Origin: Neotamlana nanhaiensis | GTDB taxonomy: Bacteria > Bacteroidota > Bacteroidia > Flavobacteriales > Flavobacteriaceae | Direction of reading: 5' to 3' | Assembly (NCBI RefSeq): GCF_000943555.1 | Contig: NZ_JTDV01000019.1 | Location: forward strand, 1 to 64,000 | DNA length: 64,000 bases | Shown here: piece after piece, positions 26,920 to 36,001 of the stretch | Position numbering within the stretch: position 1 is the first letter of the stretch | How the letters are laid out: every line of letters starts with the position of its first letter | The notes under the pieces: generated by a model | What the model was told of the DNA's origin: nothing | Seen by the model: only the letters and a program-made list of their open reading frames with translations | Database searches by the model: none | Made by a program: the position numbers and the translations under genes

Positions 26920-27591
26920 TTATATAAACCCTTTGCTACGAGCTTCGTTTATTAAAGTTTCATCTTGCCCATCTTCTACCTCAAAAATTTCTCGTAATTG
27001 TTTTTTACGTTTTTCTATAGCGCTTAAAGAAATATCTAAATGTTGCGCTAAATTTTTGGTTTTTATCCCTTGCGATAATAAGTAAAGTATTTTTCGGTTT
27101 TTCTCGTCGATTACAATATCTGTGGTTAACGATTTTCTAATATGCTGATTTACGGTACCGCTATAAAATGGCGGATTATTTAAAACCGCTTGAAAAGCAC
27201 TTGCCAATTCACTTGATGTTAAATCACTTTTAATTAAAAAACCTTCTGGATCGATGGTTTTAATAATATTATGTATTCTAAACGATTCGTTAAACATGGT
27301 TAACACCACAATTTTAGCATTTGGAAGTACTTTTTTGGCATATTCGGCTATGTCTTCGCCAGAACTCATAACACCATCGGTTGACGGTGGTAAACTTATA
27401 TCGACAAACAGTACATCGTAAGGCGTTTCGTTTACCGATTTATTAATTAATTCTACAGCCTGATCGCAATTATTTGCGATATCAATTTTTAAATTTTGAT
27501 GTTCTTTTTTTGTAAATAATAATGTGTTTTGATATCCTTCAATAATCATAGGATGATCATCAATCATTAATATTTTTATGTTTTCGGTCAT
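26920..27591 (-). CDS. Two-component response regulator with LuxR/NarL-like output
   Basis: The 223-residue protein has a receiver domain with acidic pocket Asp11/Asp12 (MIDDHP), the phospho-acceptor Asp64 in LFVDISLPP, VVLTMF (switch Thr) and FLIKSD (Lys). The C-terminal region has a helix-turn-helix of GerE/LuxR type, ILYLLSQGIKTKNLAQHLDIS followed by LSAIEKRKKQL. The recognition helix is unusual in using EKRKKQL where NarL proteins have VKxHxxxI. It lies 9 bases behind the histidine kinase gene and is surely its partner. Confidence 0.92.
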   Translation of the reverse strand: MTENIKILMIDDHPMIIEGYQNTLLFTKKEHQNLKIDIANNCDQAVELINKSVNETPYDVLFVDISLPPSTDGVMSSGEDIAEYAKKVLPNAKIVVLTMFNESFRIHNIIKTIDPEGFLIKSDLTSSELASAFQAVLNNPPFYSGTVNQHIRKSLTTDIVIDEKNRKILYLLSQGIKTKNLAQHLDISLSAIEKRKKQLREIFEVEDGQDETLINEARSKGFI

Positions 27592-27600
27592 GTTAGGTTA

Positions 27601-29436
27601 TTATGTAATTGGAGCTTCTAAAATTAAGGTTGTACCTTGTTGTTTCTGGGATGTTATAGTTATATTTCCGTTAATTTCTTTTACTCTAGAATTCATGTTT
27701 TTTAAACCAATTCCAGATTTTGCTTTATTAACATCAAATCCTCCGCCGTCATCTACCATCGTTATGCAAATTACATCTTTTTTTAATTTAAAGCTAATTT
27801 TTACAAGGCTTGCATTGGCATGCTTATTAATGTTGTGTAAGGCTTCTTGTATAATGCGGTATATATGAATTTTAGTTTTATTGCTAACAAGATCCCAGTT
27901 TATGTTAGAATCTGCCATAAAAGTATGTTTCAAATTATAACTTAAAGTTTGGGTCTCAACTAAAGTTTTAATAATATCGATAAAACCAGAACCTGACACA
28001 AAATCGGTATTTAACTCGTGCGATACTTTACGAATATCGTGTTCAATATCTTGCAACTCATTAATATACTGTTCTCGTGCCTTTATTGCCTGCTCACTAG
28101 TATTCATATTTAAGCTATCTAAACTTAAACGCGTTCCAAACAAGCGTCCCAAAACACCGTCGTGTAGTTCTTGCGAAATTCTAGTTTTTTCTTGAGCCCT
28201 TGCTTCCTCAATACTTTCGTTTTGCGAAAGCATTAGGTTATAAATTTCTTCGTTACTTTCTTGCTGCGATTGTTTAAATTCGAGTGCTTTATTTTTTGCG
28301 CGTTGGGTTAAAAATAAATATAGAAGTAAGGCTGCCAACATAATAATTATTGAAATTATAAATAGCCATTGGCGCTCTTTAGCAATGCGTTTATTTTCTT
28401 GCTCAATTTGGTCGGTTTCGTAGCGTATTCTTGCAAATTTATCGCGGTTAAGGCGTTCTATTTTTTGTAAACTATCGCTTAACACTATGTATTCATTTAA
28501 ATATTTATTAGCAGTTTCGCCTTTTTCTATCTTAGCAATAATATAGAGCGATTTAAGCAAATCGTCATTATTGTACTTCTCCGAAATATTTTTGGCTTTA
28601 TAGGCATAAAATCGAGCCGAATCCTTTTGGTTGATATCGTTATAAAATTCGGCTAAATGTTGATGAATAATTATAGAATTATAAGAATCGTTTATACTGT
28701 CGAAAATTTTTAAGGCCTTTAAATAAAGTCCTGGTAATTCTTTATGTTTATTCGCTAAATAAAGGGCATTCGCATAATTACCCAAAGCTAAACCATAAAC
28801 ATCGGGATATTGTGTTATTAATTTTTTGTTGTTATAAATTTCCTGATATTTATTAAAAGCCTTATCGAACTGTCCTGAGCGCCTATAAACTTTAAGCATA
28901 TTATTTAAAGTTAACCCTTTGCTACGCACGTAATTGCCTTTTAAATCATTTTTAATTTCTAACGCCTTTTCAAAATATGTAATAGATTGTTCGTGTTGTT
29001 CTAACTCATCAAAAACAATTCCTAAATTATTGTAAGTATAGGCTTTATACTGCCTAACGCTGTTGGTTTGATTTAAACCATTTAGTAAAGTTAAAACTTC
29101 AATAGAAAGCGATTCGCTACCTGTGTAATCTTTTTGGTAAAGCTGGCAAACAGCAATGCCATAGCGAGTTATAGCAACGTTAAAGGTTAAATTATGAGAT
29201 TGAAAAACCTTTTCGGCCTTTTGGAAGTATACTAATGCGCTATCGCTAAATAGTGATTTTCTAAATAATTCTCCAATTTTATATTGCACCTCTGCAATCG
29301 CAACAGAATCGTTTTTAGGAAGTGTTTTTAATTCGGCTTTAACAGAATCTATTTTTTGAAAAACCCTAGAATCTTGTGCATTCAACACAATTATGTTTAA
29401 AAAAAACACAAAACAAATATGGGCTAAAACTTTCAA
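27601..29436 (-). CDS. TPR sensor histidine kinase (HisKA_3/NarX type)
   Basis: The 611-residue protein has a signal sequence, then about six TPRs in the periplasm (for example YNNLGIVFDELEQHEQSITYF), one helix at about 350-370 (LFIISIIIMLAALLLYLFL), a coiled coil, the phospho-acceptor box EKTRISQELHDGVLGRLFG, and an ATPase domain with IYRIIQEALHNINKHANAS (N box), DDGGGFD and GIGLKNMNSR (G boxes). It should sense an envelope cue through TPR partners and phosphorylate the downstream regulator. This periplasmic-TPR layout is common in Bacteroidota. Confidence 0.93.
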   Translation of the reverse strand: MKVLAHICFVFFLNIIVLNAQDSRVFQKIDSVKAELKTLPKNDSVAIAEVQYKIGELFRKSLFSDSALVYFQKAEKVFQSHNLTFNVAITRYGIAVCQLYQKDYTGSESLSIEVLTLLNGLNQTNSVRQYKAYTYNNLGIVFDELEQHEQSITYFEKALEIKNDLKGNYVRSKGLTLNNMLKVYRRSGQFDKAFNKYQEIYNNKKLITQYPDVYGLALGNYANALYLANKHKELPGLYLKALKIFDSINDSYNSIIIHQHLAEFYNDINQKDSARFYAYKAKNISEKYNNDDLLKSLYIIAKIEKGETANKYLNEYIVLSDSLQKIERLNRDKFARIRYETDQIEQENKRIAKERQWLFIISIIIMLAALLLYLFLTQRAKNKALEFKQSQQESNEEIYNLMLSQNESIEEARAQEKTRISQELHDGVLGRLFGTRLSLDSLNMNTSEQAIKAREQYINELQDIEHDIRKVSHELNTDFVSGSGFIDIIKTLVETQTLSYNLKHTFMADSNINWDLVSNKTKIHIYRIIQEALHNINKHANASLVKISFKLKKDVICITMVDDGGGFDVNKAKSGIGLKNMNSRVKEINGNITITSQKQQGTTLILEAPIT

Positions 29437-29488
29437 CTACTATTAAAACATTTACCCTCAAATGTATTTAATTTTTATTTATTTCCAT

Positions 29489-29525
29489 AAAAAAAGCTTC
29501 AACTATAATAGCTGAAGCTTTTTTA
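29489..29525. terminator. Bidirectional terminator between the kinase and small lipoprotein genes
   Basis: The arms AAGCTTCA (29494-29501) and TGAAGCTT (29513-29520) are flanked by A-runs on the left and T-runs on the right, so it could stop transcripts in either direction. On the minus strand it ends the small lipoprotein transcript before the kinase gene. Confidence 0.8.
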
Positions 29526-29549
29526 TAAAATATTAAATGTAATTGTTTC

Positions 29550-29696
29550 TTAGTCTGAACCACTACCACCAGTATAAGGCATCTCTTCGGTCTCAGGAGA
29601 TTGTAAAACATCGTCCTCGTTTAAATCTTGTTTTGTACAAGAGGCTACGGTTAAAAAAAGTGATGCTAAAATTAGAGTAATTCTTAAGGCTTTCAT
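29550..29696 (-). CDS. Small lipoprotein, 48 residues
   Basis: A short frame starts MKALRITLILASLFLTVASC with the lipid cysteine at residue 20, and continues TKQDLNEDDVLQ to a Gly/Ser-rich end. Such tiny acidic lipoproteins are common in flavobacteria and are easily missed. It has its own terminator just downstream and lies 113 bases before the histidine kinase gene on the same strand. No function can be assigned. Confidence 0.7.
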   Translation of the reverse strand: MKALRITLILASLFLTVASCTKQDLNEDDVLQSPETEEMPYTGGSGSD

Positions 29697-30043
29697 ATTA
29701 ATTTCGATTTTTAAGGTTTAACTATTATTTATTTCATTTATTAAAAAACACGTTTCAAAAGACTTAAATTAAAGTCTTGCTTTTTGAGGGATAAATGGAA
29801 TAATTAACCTTAAACCGATAAGCACAAACAGCCTACGATTATATAAGTTTTTTTGATGAGGGAATTGGCACAAACTGCCTATTTGGATTAATTTTTTAGT
29901 AAACTGAACTTAGGGAAAACGGGAGCGCTCAACTTAGCTAAGGCTAATATATATCAACAAAACCAATAATTTAATAAATATTAGATAAAAAACACCTAAA
30001 ACAAGCCAAAATGATGTATTTTATCGATAAAGAAAGTATTATA
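29697..30043. other. Intergenic region with direct repeats and a palindrome
   Basis: No gene is seen in this 347-base gap. It contains an inverted repeat AGACTT-AAATTA-AAGTCT near 29760, a 14-base near-identical direct repeat GCACAAAC(A/T)GCCTA at 29822 and 29868 (46 bases apart), and TTTATCGATAAA at 30020-30031 just after the LacI stop. The promoter of the small lipoprotein gene should be within it. Confidence 0.55.
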
Positions 30044-31048
30044 TTACAATATAGACTTGGTTTTAACCAAACTTGTTTTTACAATATTGGTTTTTACATC
30101 TTCCTCTTTATTAGTATTAAGCATGCGATTAATTAGCAATTGCGCTGCATTTTCACCAATGGTCTTGGCATGCTGCCTAATAGTTGTTAATTTAGGTAAG
30201 GTATGATTAGAATCGGATTTACTGGCAAAGGCAATTACCGATACATCTTTTGGCACTTTAAGTCCTAAATTTACTGCTGTATTTAAAGCTATTATTCCCG
30301 AAGAACTATCGGCTGCTAAAACTGCATCGATACCTGGGTTTTTCTTAAAAAAAGATTTTATTTTCTTTTGATGATCGTCTTTCTTTTTAATTTTTAAAAC
30401 CAGCGGTTCTTGCTGTTTTTGCTCTAAAATAGCTTTATTGTAACCCCGCTCTCGTAATTTACCAACACTTAAATCGTTAATATTACTTATAAAGGCTATT
30501 TTTTTTCGGTTTTCACTAGTTAATAATTGCGTAGCATTGTAGGTAGCATCAAAATCATCAACTATAACTTTATCACATAACACATCGTGCGCCACCCTAT
30601 CGAACATTACTATTGGCAAACCTTGACTTATGGTTTTTTTAAAGTGTTCAATTTCATTACTTATTTGAGTTTCTTCGGCCACCGATAGAATAAATCCATC
30701 GACACTTCCATTGGCTAAAAGCTGCAAACTTTCCTTTTCCTTATCTAAGGATTCGTTAGATATACAGGTAATAATATTATAACCTTGTTTATTGGCTTCA
30801 CGCTCTATACCAAAAAGCACTTTGGCTAAAAACCTATTTAATATATTAGGAATTATAACACCTATAGTTTTAGTTTTATTATTCTTTAAACTTAAGGCTA
30901 CTTTATTAGGTTTGTAATTATATAATTCGGCAAGTTCCTTTACTCGTCTTACCGTAGTTTCTCCTATTTCTTCACTGTTATTTAAAGCTTTAGAAACTGT
31001 TGAAATTGAAACATTTAACTCTTTAGCCAGTTGTTTGAGTGTAACCAT
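30044..31048 (-). CDS. LacI family transcriptional regulator
   Basis: The 334-residue protein has the LacI helix-turn-helix LKQLAKELNVSISTVSKALN at residues 3-22, the hinge helix segment YKPNKVALSLKNNKT, and a periplasmic-binding-protein-like sensor domain (TIGVIIPNILNRFLAKVLFG, then DGFILSVAE, MFDRVAHD, DAVLAADSSSGIIAL). It would bind a sugar or sugar acid and leave or hold a CG-centred palindrome. It lies just outside the heme module, about 10.5 kb from the first pectin gene. The AATCGATT palindromes at the pectin promoters are the type of site such a protein would use, but that link is inferred. Confidence 0.94.
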   Translation of the reverse strand: MVTLKQLAKELNVSISTVSKALNNSEEIGETTVRRVKELAELYNYKPNKVALSLKNNKTKTIGVIIPNILNRFLAKVLFGIEREANKQGYNIITCISNESLDKEKESLQLLANGSVDGFILSVAEETQISNEIEHFKKTISQGLPIVMFDRVAHDVLCDKVIVDDFDATYNATQLLTSENRKKIAFISNINDLSVGKLRERGYNKAILEQKQQEPLVLKIKKKDDHQKKIKSFFKKNPGIDAVLAADSSSGIIALNTAVNLGLKVPKDVSVIAFASKSDSNHTLPKLTTIRQHAKTIGENAAQLLINRMLNTNKEEDVKTNIVKTSLVKTKSIL

Positions 31049-31067
31049 ATAAACACGTTTAAGTGGC

Positions 31068-31084
31068 GTAATTTACAAAATTAC
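31068..31084 (-). promoter_or_regulatory. Promoter and palindrome upstream of the LacI gene
   Basis: The arms GTAATTT and AAATTAC surround ACA. On the minus strand the site contains TAATTTTG (31083-31076), a perfect TAnnTTTG -7 box, 28-35 bases before the ATG. The outer GTAA/TTAC resembles the ends of the GTAATCGATTAC pectin-locus operator, but the central CG is missing. No clear -33 TTTG was found. Confidence 0.45.
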
Positions 31085-31125
31085 TTTTATGCGACTCTTA
31101 AATTAAATGTTAACTACTTAATAAA

Positions 31126-31155
31126 ATAAAAAAAGCCACTTTAATAAAGTGGCTT
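31126..31155 (-). terminator. Terminator after the HmuY operon
   Basis: The arms AAGCCACTTT (31133-31142) and AAAGTGGCTT (31146-31155) form a 10-bp stem, with a T-run on the minus-strand side. It separates the HmuY gene from the LacI gene, so LacI is probably transcribed from its own promoter. Confidence 0.88.
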
Positions 31156-31177
31156 ATAAGGAATTACCCCTCTCCTT

Positions 31178-32440
31178 TTAGTTGAGAATTAATTTTTTTG
31201 TAGCACTATTATTTCCTGAAGTAAACTTAAGAACATAAACACCGCTTTGTAAGTTCGATAAATTTAAAGATTTGTTATAAAACCCAGAATTTTTCTTAAG
31301 TTCAGATTCAAATACTTTGGCACCAGAAACAGAGTAAATAGCGACTTCATTTTTCCCAGAACCTAATTGATTTACATCGTAAACTAAGTTTATATTTTTA
31401 TCTGTTGATGGATTTGGATACACGCCAAAAGAAACAGCATCATTAATCGCTTCAATACCTAAAGTAGCAGTAACATCTTGTTGTTTAAACGTGATATTTC
31501 CTGTACTGGTGCCTTCAAACGCAGTAAAATACAAGCGATAAACAGTTCCATCGGCATATTTTACGTAATAAGCTTGAGTAGCATCAACATCATAAGTAAA
31601 TGTACTCATGTTGAACGATTTCCAATCGTAACCAATGGTGTTTATCTCTTCTGAATACGTTAACGAAGGATTTGCTGGCATACCCGAAGTTTCTTCGTTT
31701 TGTGCCACAGTTACATCATCGCTATGTAAAACTCCTGTTACTAAATAATACGTACCTGCACCATCTAAATCGGCAATATATTTAGTGAATTTTAAATCCC
31801 AATTACCAATCCCAGGTTCTGCAACAACCTCAGCGTCATTTTGTAATGAGTAATAATTAAATTTGTTGTTTGGGTTATTGGTGTTCGATACCGTAGCGGT
31901 TTCATCCGTACTCCAATTACTTCCATCCCAAGAAGCATATTTAAAGGTATAACCACCATAATAATCTTCACAGAAGAATTTAATGTAAGAACCGTCAGCA
32001 TATTTTAAAACAAATACCACATCACCTTCAATATGGTGTGTTGCAAAGTTATAATTACCCCAACCGTATGCATACGTACCATCGGCAGAACCCGTATCGA
32101 AAGCACCAGTATTCCAACTAGTTTCAAGGTTGTGTAATTCGGTCCATGATGCTTCGTTGGCAACATCTACGTTTTCCCAGTCGTTTGGATCGTTAGACAC
32201 ATCGAAAACCTGAATGCCAGCGCCATCGTTTACTCTTAAAGAAAAACTCATTGAACTTGTTCTTAAAAAGGCTATATCCCAAGTACTTCTATCGTATGCG
32301 TTTGTTGTACCATCGCTTAATTTATAAAACACATCGTTTGCGTAACTAGCTGTCATGCTTAAATCTACTGTTGTTTCTTGTGCTTGAGTCATAAAAATGC
32401 TTAAAAGCATTAATAATGAAAAATGTAATTTTGTTTTCAT
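31178..32440 (-). CDS. HmuY-family secreted protein with T9SS sorting domain
   Basis: The 420-residue protein has a signal peptide (LHFSLLMLLSIFMTQAQ). Two HmuY-like halves follow, recognisable from SYANDVFYKLSDG and WDIAFLR in the first and the IGNWDLKFTKYIADL region in the second. The C-terminal about 80 residues form a type A T9SS sorting domain (FGVYPNPSTDKNINL, then SNLQSGVYVLKFTSG and a KKLILN end). HmuY proteins capture heme outside the cell and pass it to a TonB receptor. It is the third gene of the receptor operon. Secretion by T9SS would release or surface-attach it, unlike its lipoprotein neighbour. Confidence 0.87.
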   Translation of the reverse strand: MKTKLHFSLLMLLSIFMTQAQETTVDLSMTASYANDVFYKLSDGTTNAYDRSTWDIAFLRTSSMSFSLRVNDGAGIQVFDVSNDPNDWENVDVANEASWTELHNLETSWNTGAFDTGSADGTYAYGWGNYNFATHHIEGDVVFVLKYADGSYIKFFCEDYYGGYTFKYASWDGSNWSTDETATVSNTNNPNNKFNYYSLQNDAEVVAEPGIGNWDLKFTKYIADLDGAGTYYLVTGVLHSDDVTVAQNEETSGMPANPSLTYSEEINTIGYDWKSFNMSTFTYDVDATQAYYVKYADGTVYRLYFTAFEGTSTGNITFKQQDVTATLGIEAINDAVSFGVYPNPSTDKNINLVYDVNQLGSGKNEVAIYSVSGAKVFESELKKNSGFYNKSLNLSNLQSGVYVLKFTSGNNSATKKLILN

Positions 32441-32471
32441 ATTTTAAAAGGATTAAATTTATTATTAGTTA

Positions 32472-33860
32472 TTATTCTGCTTGTAAAAGTTCGTATTCAA
32501 ATTCAGGATAGCCACGTTCTCCACCATCGTTTACCATGGCTAAAAATCGTATTTTATAGATGTTGTCATTAGGATCTTTTATTACAAAAAAGCGGTCTTC
32601 AAACGGCATGCTAGAAAACACATCGCGCCAATTTGCCCCAATTGTAGTTTGGTCTGTATTGAGAAGATTTAGGTCTACATTATCTAGTGTAAATGCATCG
32701 TAATTGCTGCTACTGGTTTCAACCATATATGCTTCAGCGCCACCTTTAGTATTATGGGTTACAAAATCGGAATAACCATAACTGCCAGCACCATCAATAA
32801 TATTTGTAAATACTGTAAAACTGATGTCCCAACGGTCTTGCTCTGGCTCAACATCGACTAATTGATTGTTTGTTAAACTGAAGAATGAAAAGTTATAACC
32901 ACTGGCTTTACTTATAGTAACTTCTTGATGTGAAGTAGCATCTAAATCGGCATATTGAAGCACATAATCGTCTCCATTTTTTAGAATTCTAATTTTTTTC
33001 CAACCACGATGATCGCCTGCTACTGCTACACTTCCTGAATTTGGCGTAGCTGTTCCAACCTCGTAACCTAAGTTTAACAAATACACTTTGTTTTCTGAAG
33101 CGGTATCGGACACTTCGGCAATAGCGGTTTCTAAAATATTGCCATTTGGCGCATCAACATACGCGGCGTTATCGGCATTAAAAGTACCAACAGCAATCTG
33201 ACTTTTATAGCTAGACACATCACTCTCGGTAACCGCATCTATATCGGTAAATTCTAGCGCACCTGCGGCCATATAAATTGATCCGTTTATGGCAACTCTA
33301 AAGGCGTCGCCACTGTAAAATCCTAAATCCCACGAATCGCGTTGTACAAAAGTGCTCGCAGCGCTACTTAAATCTACAAATACTTGATTGCCTTGATTTG
33401 GACCACCTACTTCGGGTTGCATACTGCCACCTAAAGCGGCCGAAGCGTTAAGTTTAAACTGAGTGTTTCCTTGAACATTAGCATCGATGTAGTTTATTGA
33501 AGCAACCGCGAATGTAATTTCGGTAGTTTCATCTAAAAACGGATTTAACTTGTTAAAAGCGATGGTATCGGTACTTTGTCCGGAAGTTATATCTAACGTA
33601 ATTACACCACTAGAAGCTTCAGGTGTTGTTGTAAAATCGGTTCCGTAAATAGCATTTTCTGAAGTTATTTGAATAGTTACCGATCCATTTTCTAAAGCTG
33701 TTTTAGAGTATACTAAAGCAATTTCAGCTTCATTTTCAATATCCATTAAGTTTTGAGATAAACTCTCGAAAGCCACCACAAACGGATCTTGCACAAACGT
33801 GGTTTCTTCACTACATGCGCTAAAAATGATTGCAATAAGTAAAACGTATAATCTCTTCAT
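32472..33860 (-). CDS. HmuY-family lipoprotein
   Basis: The 462-residue lipoprotein has its lipid cysteine at residue 16 (LLIAIIFSACSEETT); the acidic residues right after it resemble the surface-export signal described for Bacteroidota lipoproteins. It has an extra N-terminal beta-rich domain (to about 150), then HmuY-type text: QVFVDLSSAASTFVQRDSWD and LGFYSGDAFRVAINGS in the middle and DRWDISFTVFTNIIDG with SYGYSDF later. It probably holds heme at the cell surface next to the TonB receptor encoded 3 bases upstream. The heme ligands cannot be named with certainty from sequence. Confidence 0.86.
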   Translation of the reverse strand: MKRLYVLLIAIIFSACSEETTFVQDPFVVAFESLSQNLMDIENEAEIALVYSKTALENGSVTIQITSENAIYGTDFTTTPEASSGVITLDITSGQSTDTIAFNKLNPFLDETTEITFAVASINYIDANVQGNTQFKLNASAALGGSMQPEVGGPNQGNQVFVDLSSAASTFVQRDSWDLGFYSGDAFRVAINGSIYMAAGALEFTDIDAVTESDVSSYKSQIAVGTFNADNAAYVDAPNGNILETAIAEVSDTASENKVYLLNLGYEVGTATPNSGSVAVAGDHRGWKKIRILKNGDDYVLQYADLDATSHQEVTISKASGYNFSFFSLTNNQLVDVEPEQDRWDISFTVFTNIIDGAGSYGYSDFVTHNTKGGAEAYMVETSSSNYDAFTLDNVDLNLLNTDQTTIGANWRDVFSSMPFEDRFFVIKDPNDNIYKIRFLAMVNDGGERGYPEFEYELLQAE

Positions 33861-33863
33861 GGT

Positions 33864-35984
33864 TTAGATATTTAAATTGTAGGCTAGTTTTAAAAAGTAC
33901 GATCTGCCATAACCTAATGTGATATTACTCGACGTTCCTGAATGCGCACCACCGCTTACCGCATTGGTATTTACCGTTGCTGTATCAAGTAAATTGCGCA
34001 CTCCAAAAGTGGCTTCAAACTGTTTTTTACAGAAAAATTTGCGCAGGTTAACATCTAACCAACTATATGGATTGATGGTTTGCGTTTGAAATGAACCATC
34101 ACCATTTTGTACAAACCTATTAGTTTCACCAATATGCTTAAAATATGCTGTAACAATCGCATCGGCTTTAGGAATGGTGTAGGTTGCATTGGCATTTACC
34201 TGAAAATTATCTTGTCGATCAGAAGTTTCGTTTGTGTCGTAATCAATCGTTCGATTAATACCAAAATAACTCGCACCAAAACCAAGAGACAGGTTATTGA
34301 AATAAAAACTATTTTCAAGCGACAGGTTTAATGATGAAAAATCGTCGATGTTATTAAATTGAAATTGTAACGGACTATCATTAACAACCACCATATCAAT
34401 TCTATCTTTTACATCGATGTATGAAAAGGTTAACTTATTATTCATCATTACATTTTCAGCTAATCGCGATTGTTTTTTGAGGTGGAAAAATGCCGAAAGA
34501 CCTTCCTCAGGATTTAGGTTTTCGTTACCCTGAACGTCATGATTCACATCTACAAAATATCTGTAAAGCTCATCGAAAGTTGGTGTACGCGTTCCAAAAC
34601 CTAGAACACCTCGGGCTTCCCAATTGTTTTTAAACAAATGTCGCGCACTTAGCGAATAGTAGTACTGAGTATTAAACTTATCGTTAAACGATGCTCGAAT
34701 TCCTGGTTTTACCGAAAAGTCTTTGTTAAAATCTATTTCGGCAGACGTAAATACATCTAAATTATTTAAGGTTTTAGATACGCCTTCTTCTCCTGGCGCA
34801 AGATTAACGCTAAACGACGAACCAAATCCCATTTCTCGATTGTATTCGTAACCTGCTTGAAGCTTAAATTTATCTTGATTAATAAGATTGCTAAACGTAC
34901 CACGAGAAAACAACACGTCTTTCGATAAATAGGTAGTATTGCTTACGTTGTCCTTTCTGTCTTCGTGAATGTAATACGTATAACTTTCGCGCTTATTTTC
35001 TTGTTTTTGATAAGATGCCGAAATACTATAAGGTACTTCACCTAAGCGACCCGAAACATTTAAATGATGCAGAAAACGTTGATTATTAAAAGTTTCATCT
35101 AAAGCGGAAGGATTTCTGGTATCGGTCGCCGAATTGTAATTTTGAGCAACAATAGAATCGTGCTTAAAAATATCTTCGTGTAAATAATCGAACTTATAAA
35201 AAGCCGTAAAATTTTCACCTTTATGGCTAATTAAAAACTTACCAAAGTTTTGGGTTTTAGGCAACCAACGGTAACCACGCAAGCTATCGTTCGCATCGTA
35301 ATATTCGCCTTGAAAATTATCGTAAAAACCCGCAAAATCGTTACGGTTATATGTCGCGCTTATAAAATTTTTGTCTGTTATTTGATGTCCTACACTAACC
35401 GACTGAATATGGCGTCCTTTATCGAACAACTCATACTCATCACCAACGGTTTCTTCCTGTATAAAAGTGTTTATTTCCCAATCGTTTTTAGATTTCTTTT
35501 TGGTTATAATGTTTAACACTCCAGACATGGCATTGGCACCGTATTGCACACCCATGGCACCTTGCACCAACTCGATGCGCTCCACATCATTTAAATTGAT
35601 AAGTGTTAAATCGGTTGAATTACCAAAGCCTTCTTCATTAATTACAGGAATATTATCAATTAAAACCTTAAAATAACGCGCACCTAAACCTAACACGTTA
35701 ATTTCCGACCGACCGTTGGATGCGTTCTGAAAAACATCAATATTTAGGGTTTGATTTAATAAATCGGCTAAGTTGTTTCCTGCTCTATTATCAATATCTT
35801 CTCGGGTAATCACTTTTACCTCAAAAACCGACTTTTTAATTGATTGTGGTTTTAACTGACCGGTAACAACAACCTCACTTAATTGTTCTATTTTAGTAGA
35901 ATCTTGCTTAACAACCTGAGAAAACATTAAAAGGTTTGTTAAAAGCATAAAATAAAGAGAGAAATTATTTTTATTTAGATTCAT
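33864..35984 (-). CDS. TonB-dependent receptor, probably for heme
   Basis: The 706-residue outer-membrane protein has a signal peptide, a plug domain (SVFEVKVITREDIDNRAGNN, LGARYFKVLIDNIPV, VERIELVQGAMGVQYGANAM and SGVLNIITKK) and a 22-strand barrel ending in an aromatic-rich terminal strand (YGRSYFLKLAYNLNI). The TonB box region is near residues 33-42 (QLSEVVVTGQ). The two HmuY genes that follow make heme the likely ligand. It is transcribed divergently from the DUF6607 gene, with a shared palindrome in the gap. Confidence 0.92.
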   Translation of the reverse strand: MNLNKNNFSLYFMLLTNLLMFSQVVKQDSTKIEQLSEVVVTGQLKPQSIKKSVFEVKVITREDIDNRAGNNLADLLNQTLNIDVFQNASNGRSEINVLGLGARYFKVLIDNIPVINEEGFGNSTDLTLINLNDVERIELVQGAMGVQYGANAMSGVLNIITKKKSKNDWEINTFIQEETVGDEYELFDKGRHIQSVSVGHQITDKNFISATYNRNDFAGFYDNFQGEYYDANDSLRGYRWLPKTQNFGKFLISHKGENFTAFYKFDYLHEDIFKHDSIVAQNYNSATDTRNPSALDETFNNQRFLHHLNVSGRLGEVPYSISASYQKQENKRESYTYYIHEDRKDNVSNTTYLSKDVLFSRGTFSNLINQDKFKLQAGYEYNREMGFGSSFSVNLAPGEEGVSKTLNNLDVFTSAEIDFNKDFSVKPGIRASFNDKFNTQYYYSLSARHLFKNNWEARGVLGFGTRTPTFDELYRYFVDVNHDVQGNENLNPEEGLSAFFHLKKQSRLAENVMMNNKLTFSYIDVKDRIDMVVVNDSPLQFQFNNIDDFSSLNLSLENSFYFNNLSLGFGASYFGINRTIDYDTNETSDRQDNFQVNANATYTIPKADAIVTAYFKHIGETNRFVQNGDGSFQTQTINPYSWLDVNLRKFFCKKQFEATFGVRNLLDTATVNTNAVSGGAHSGTSSNITLGYGRSYFLKLAYNLNI

Positions 35985-36001
35985 TCTATTTAAATTTGCT
36001 G

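Noticed and set aside
34107-35676. Plus-strand frames opposite the TonB receptor gene
   Set aside because: They are shadows: their products lack any family pattern and the opposite strand encodes an unmistakable plug and barrel.
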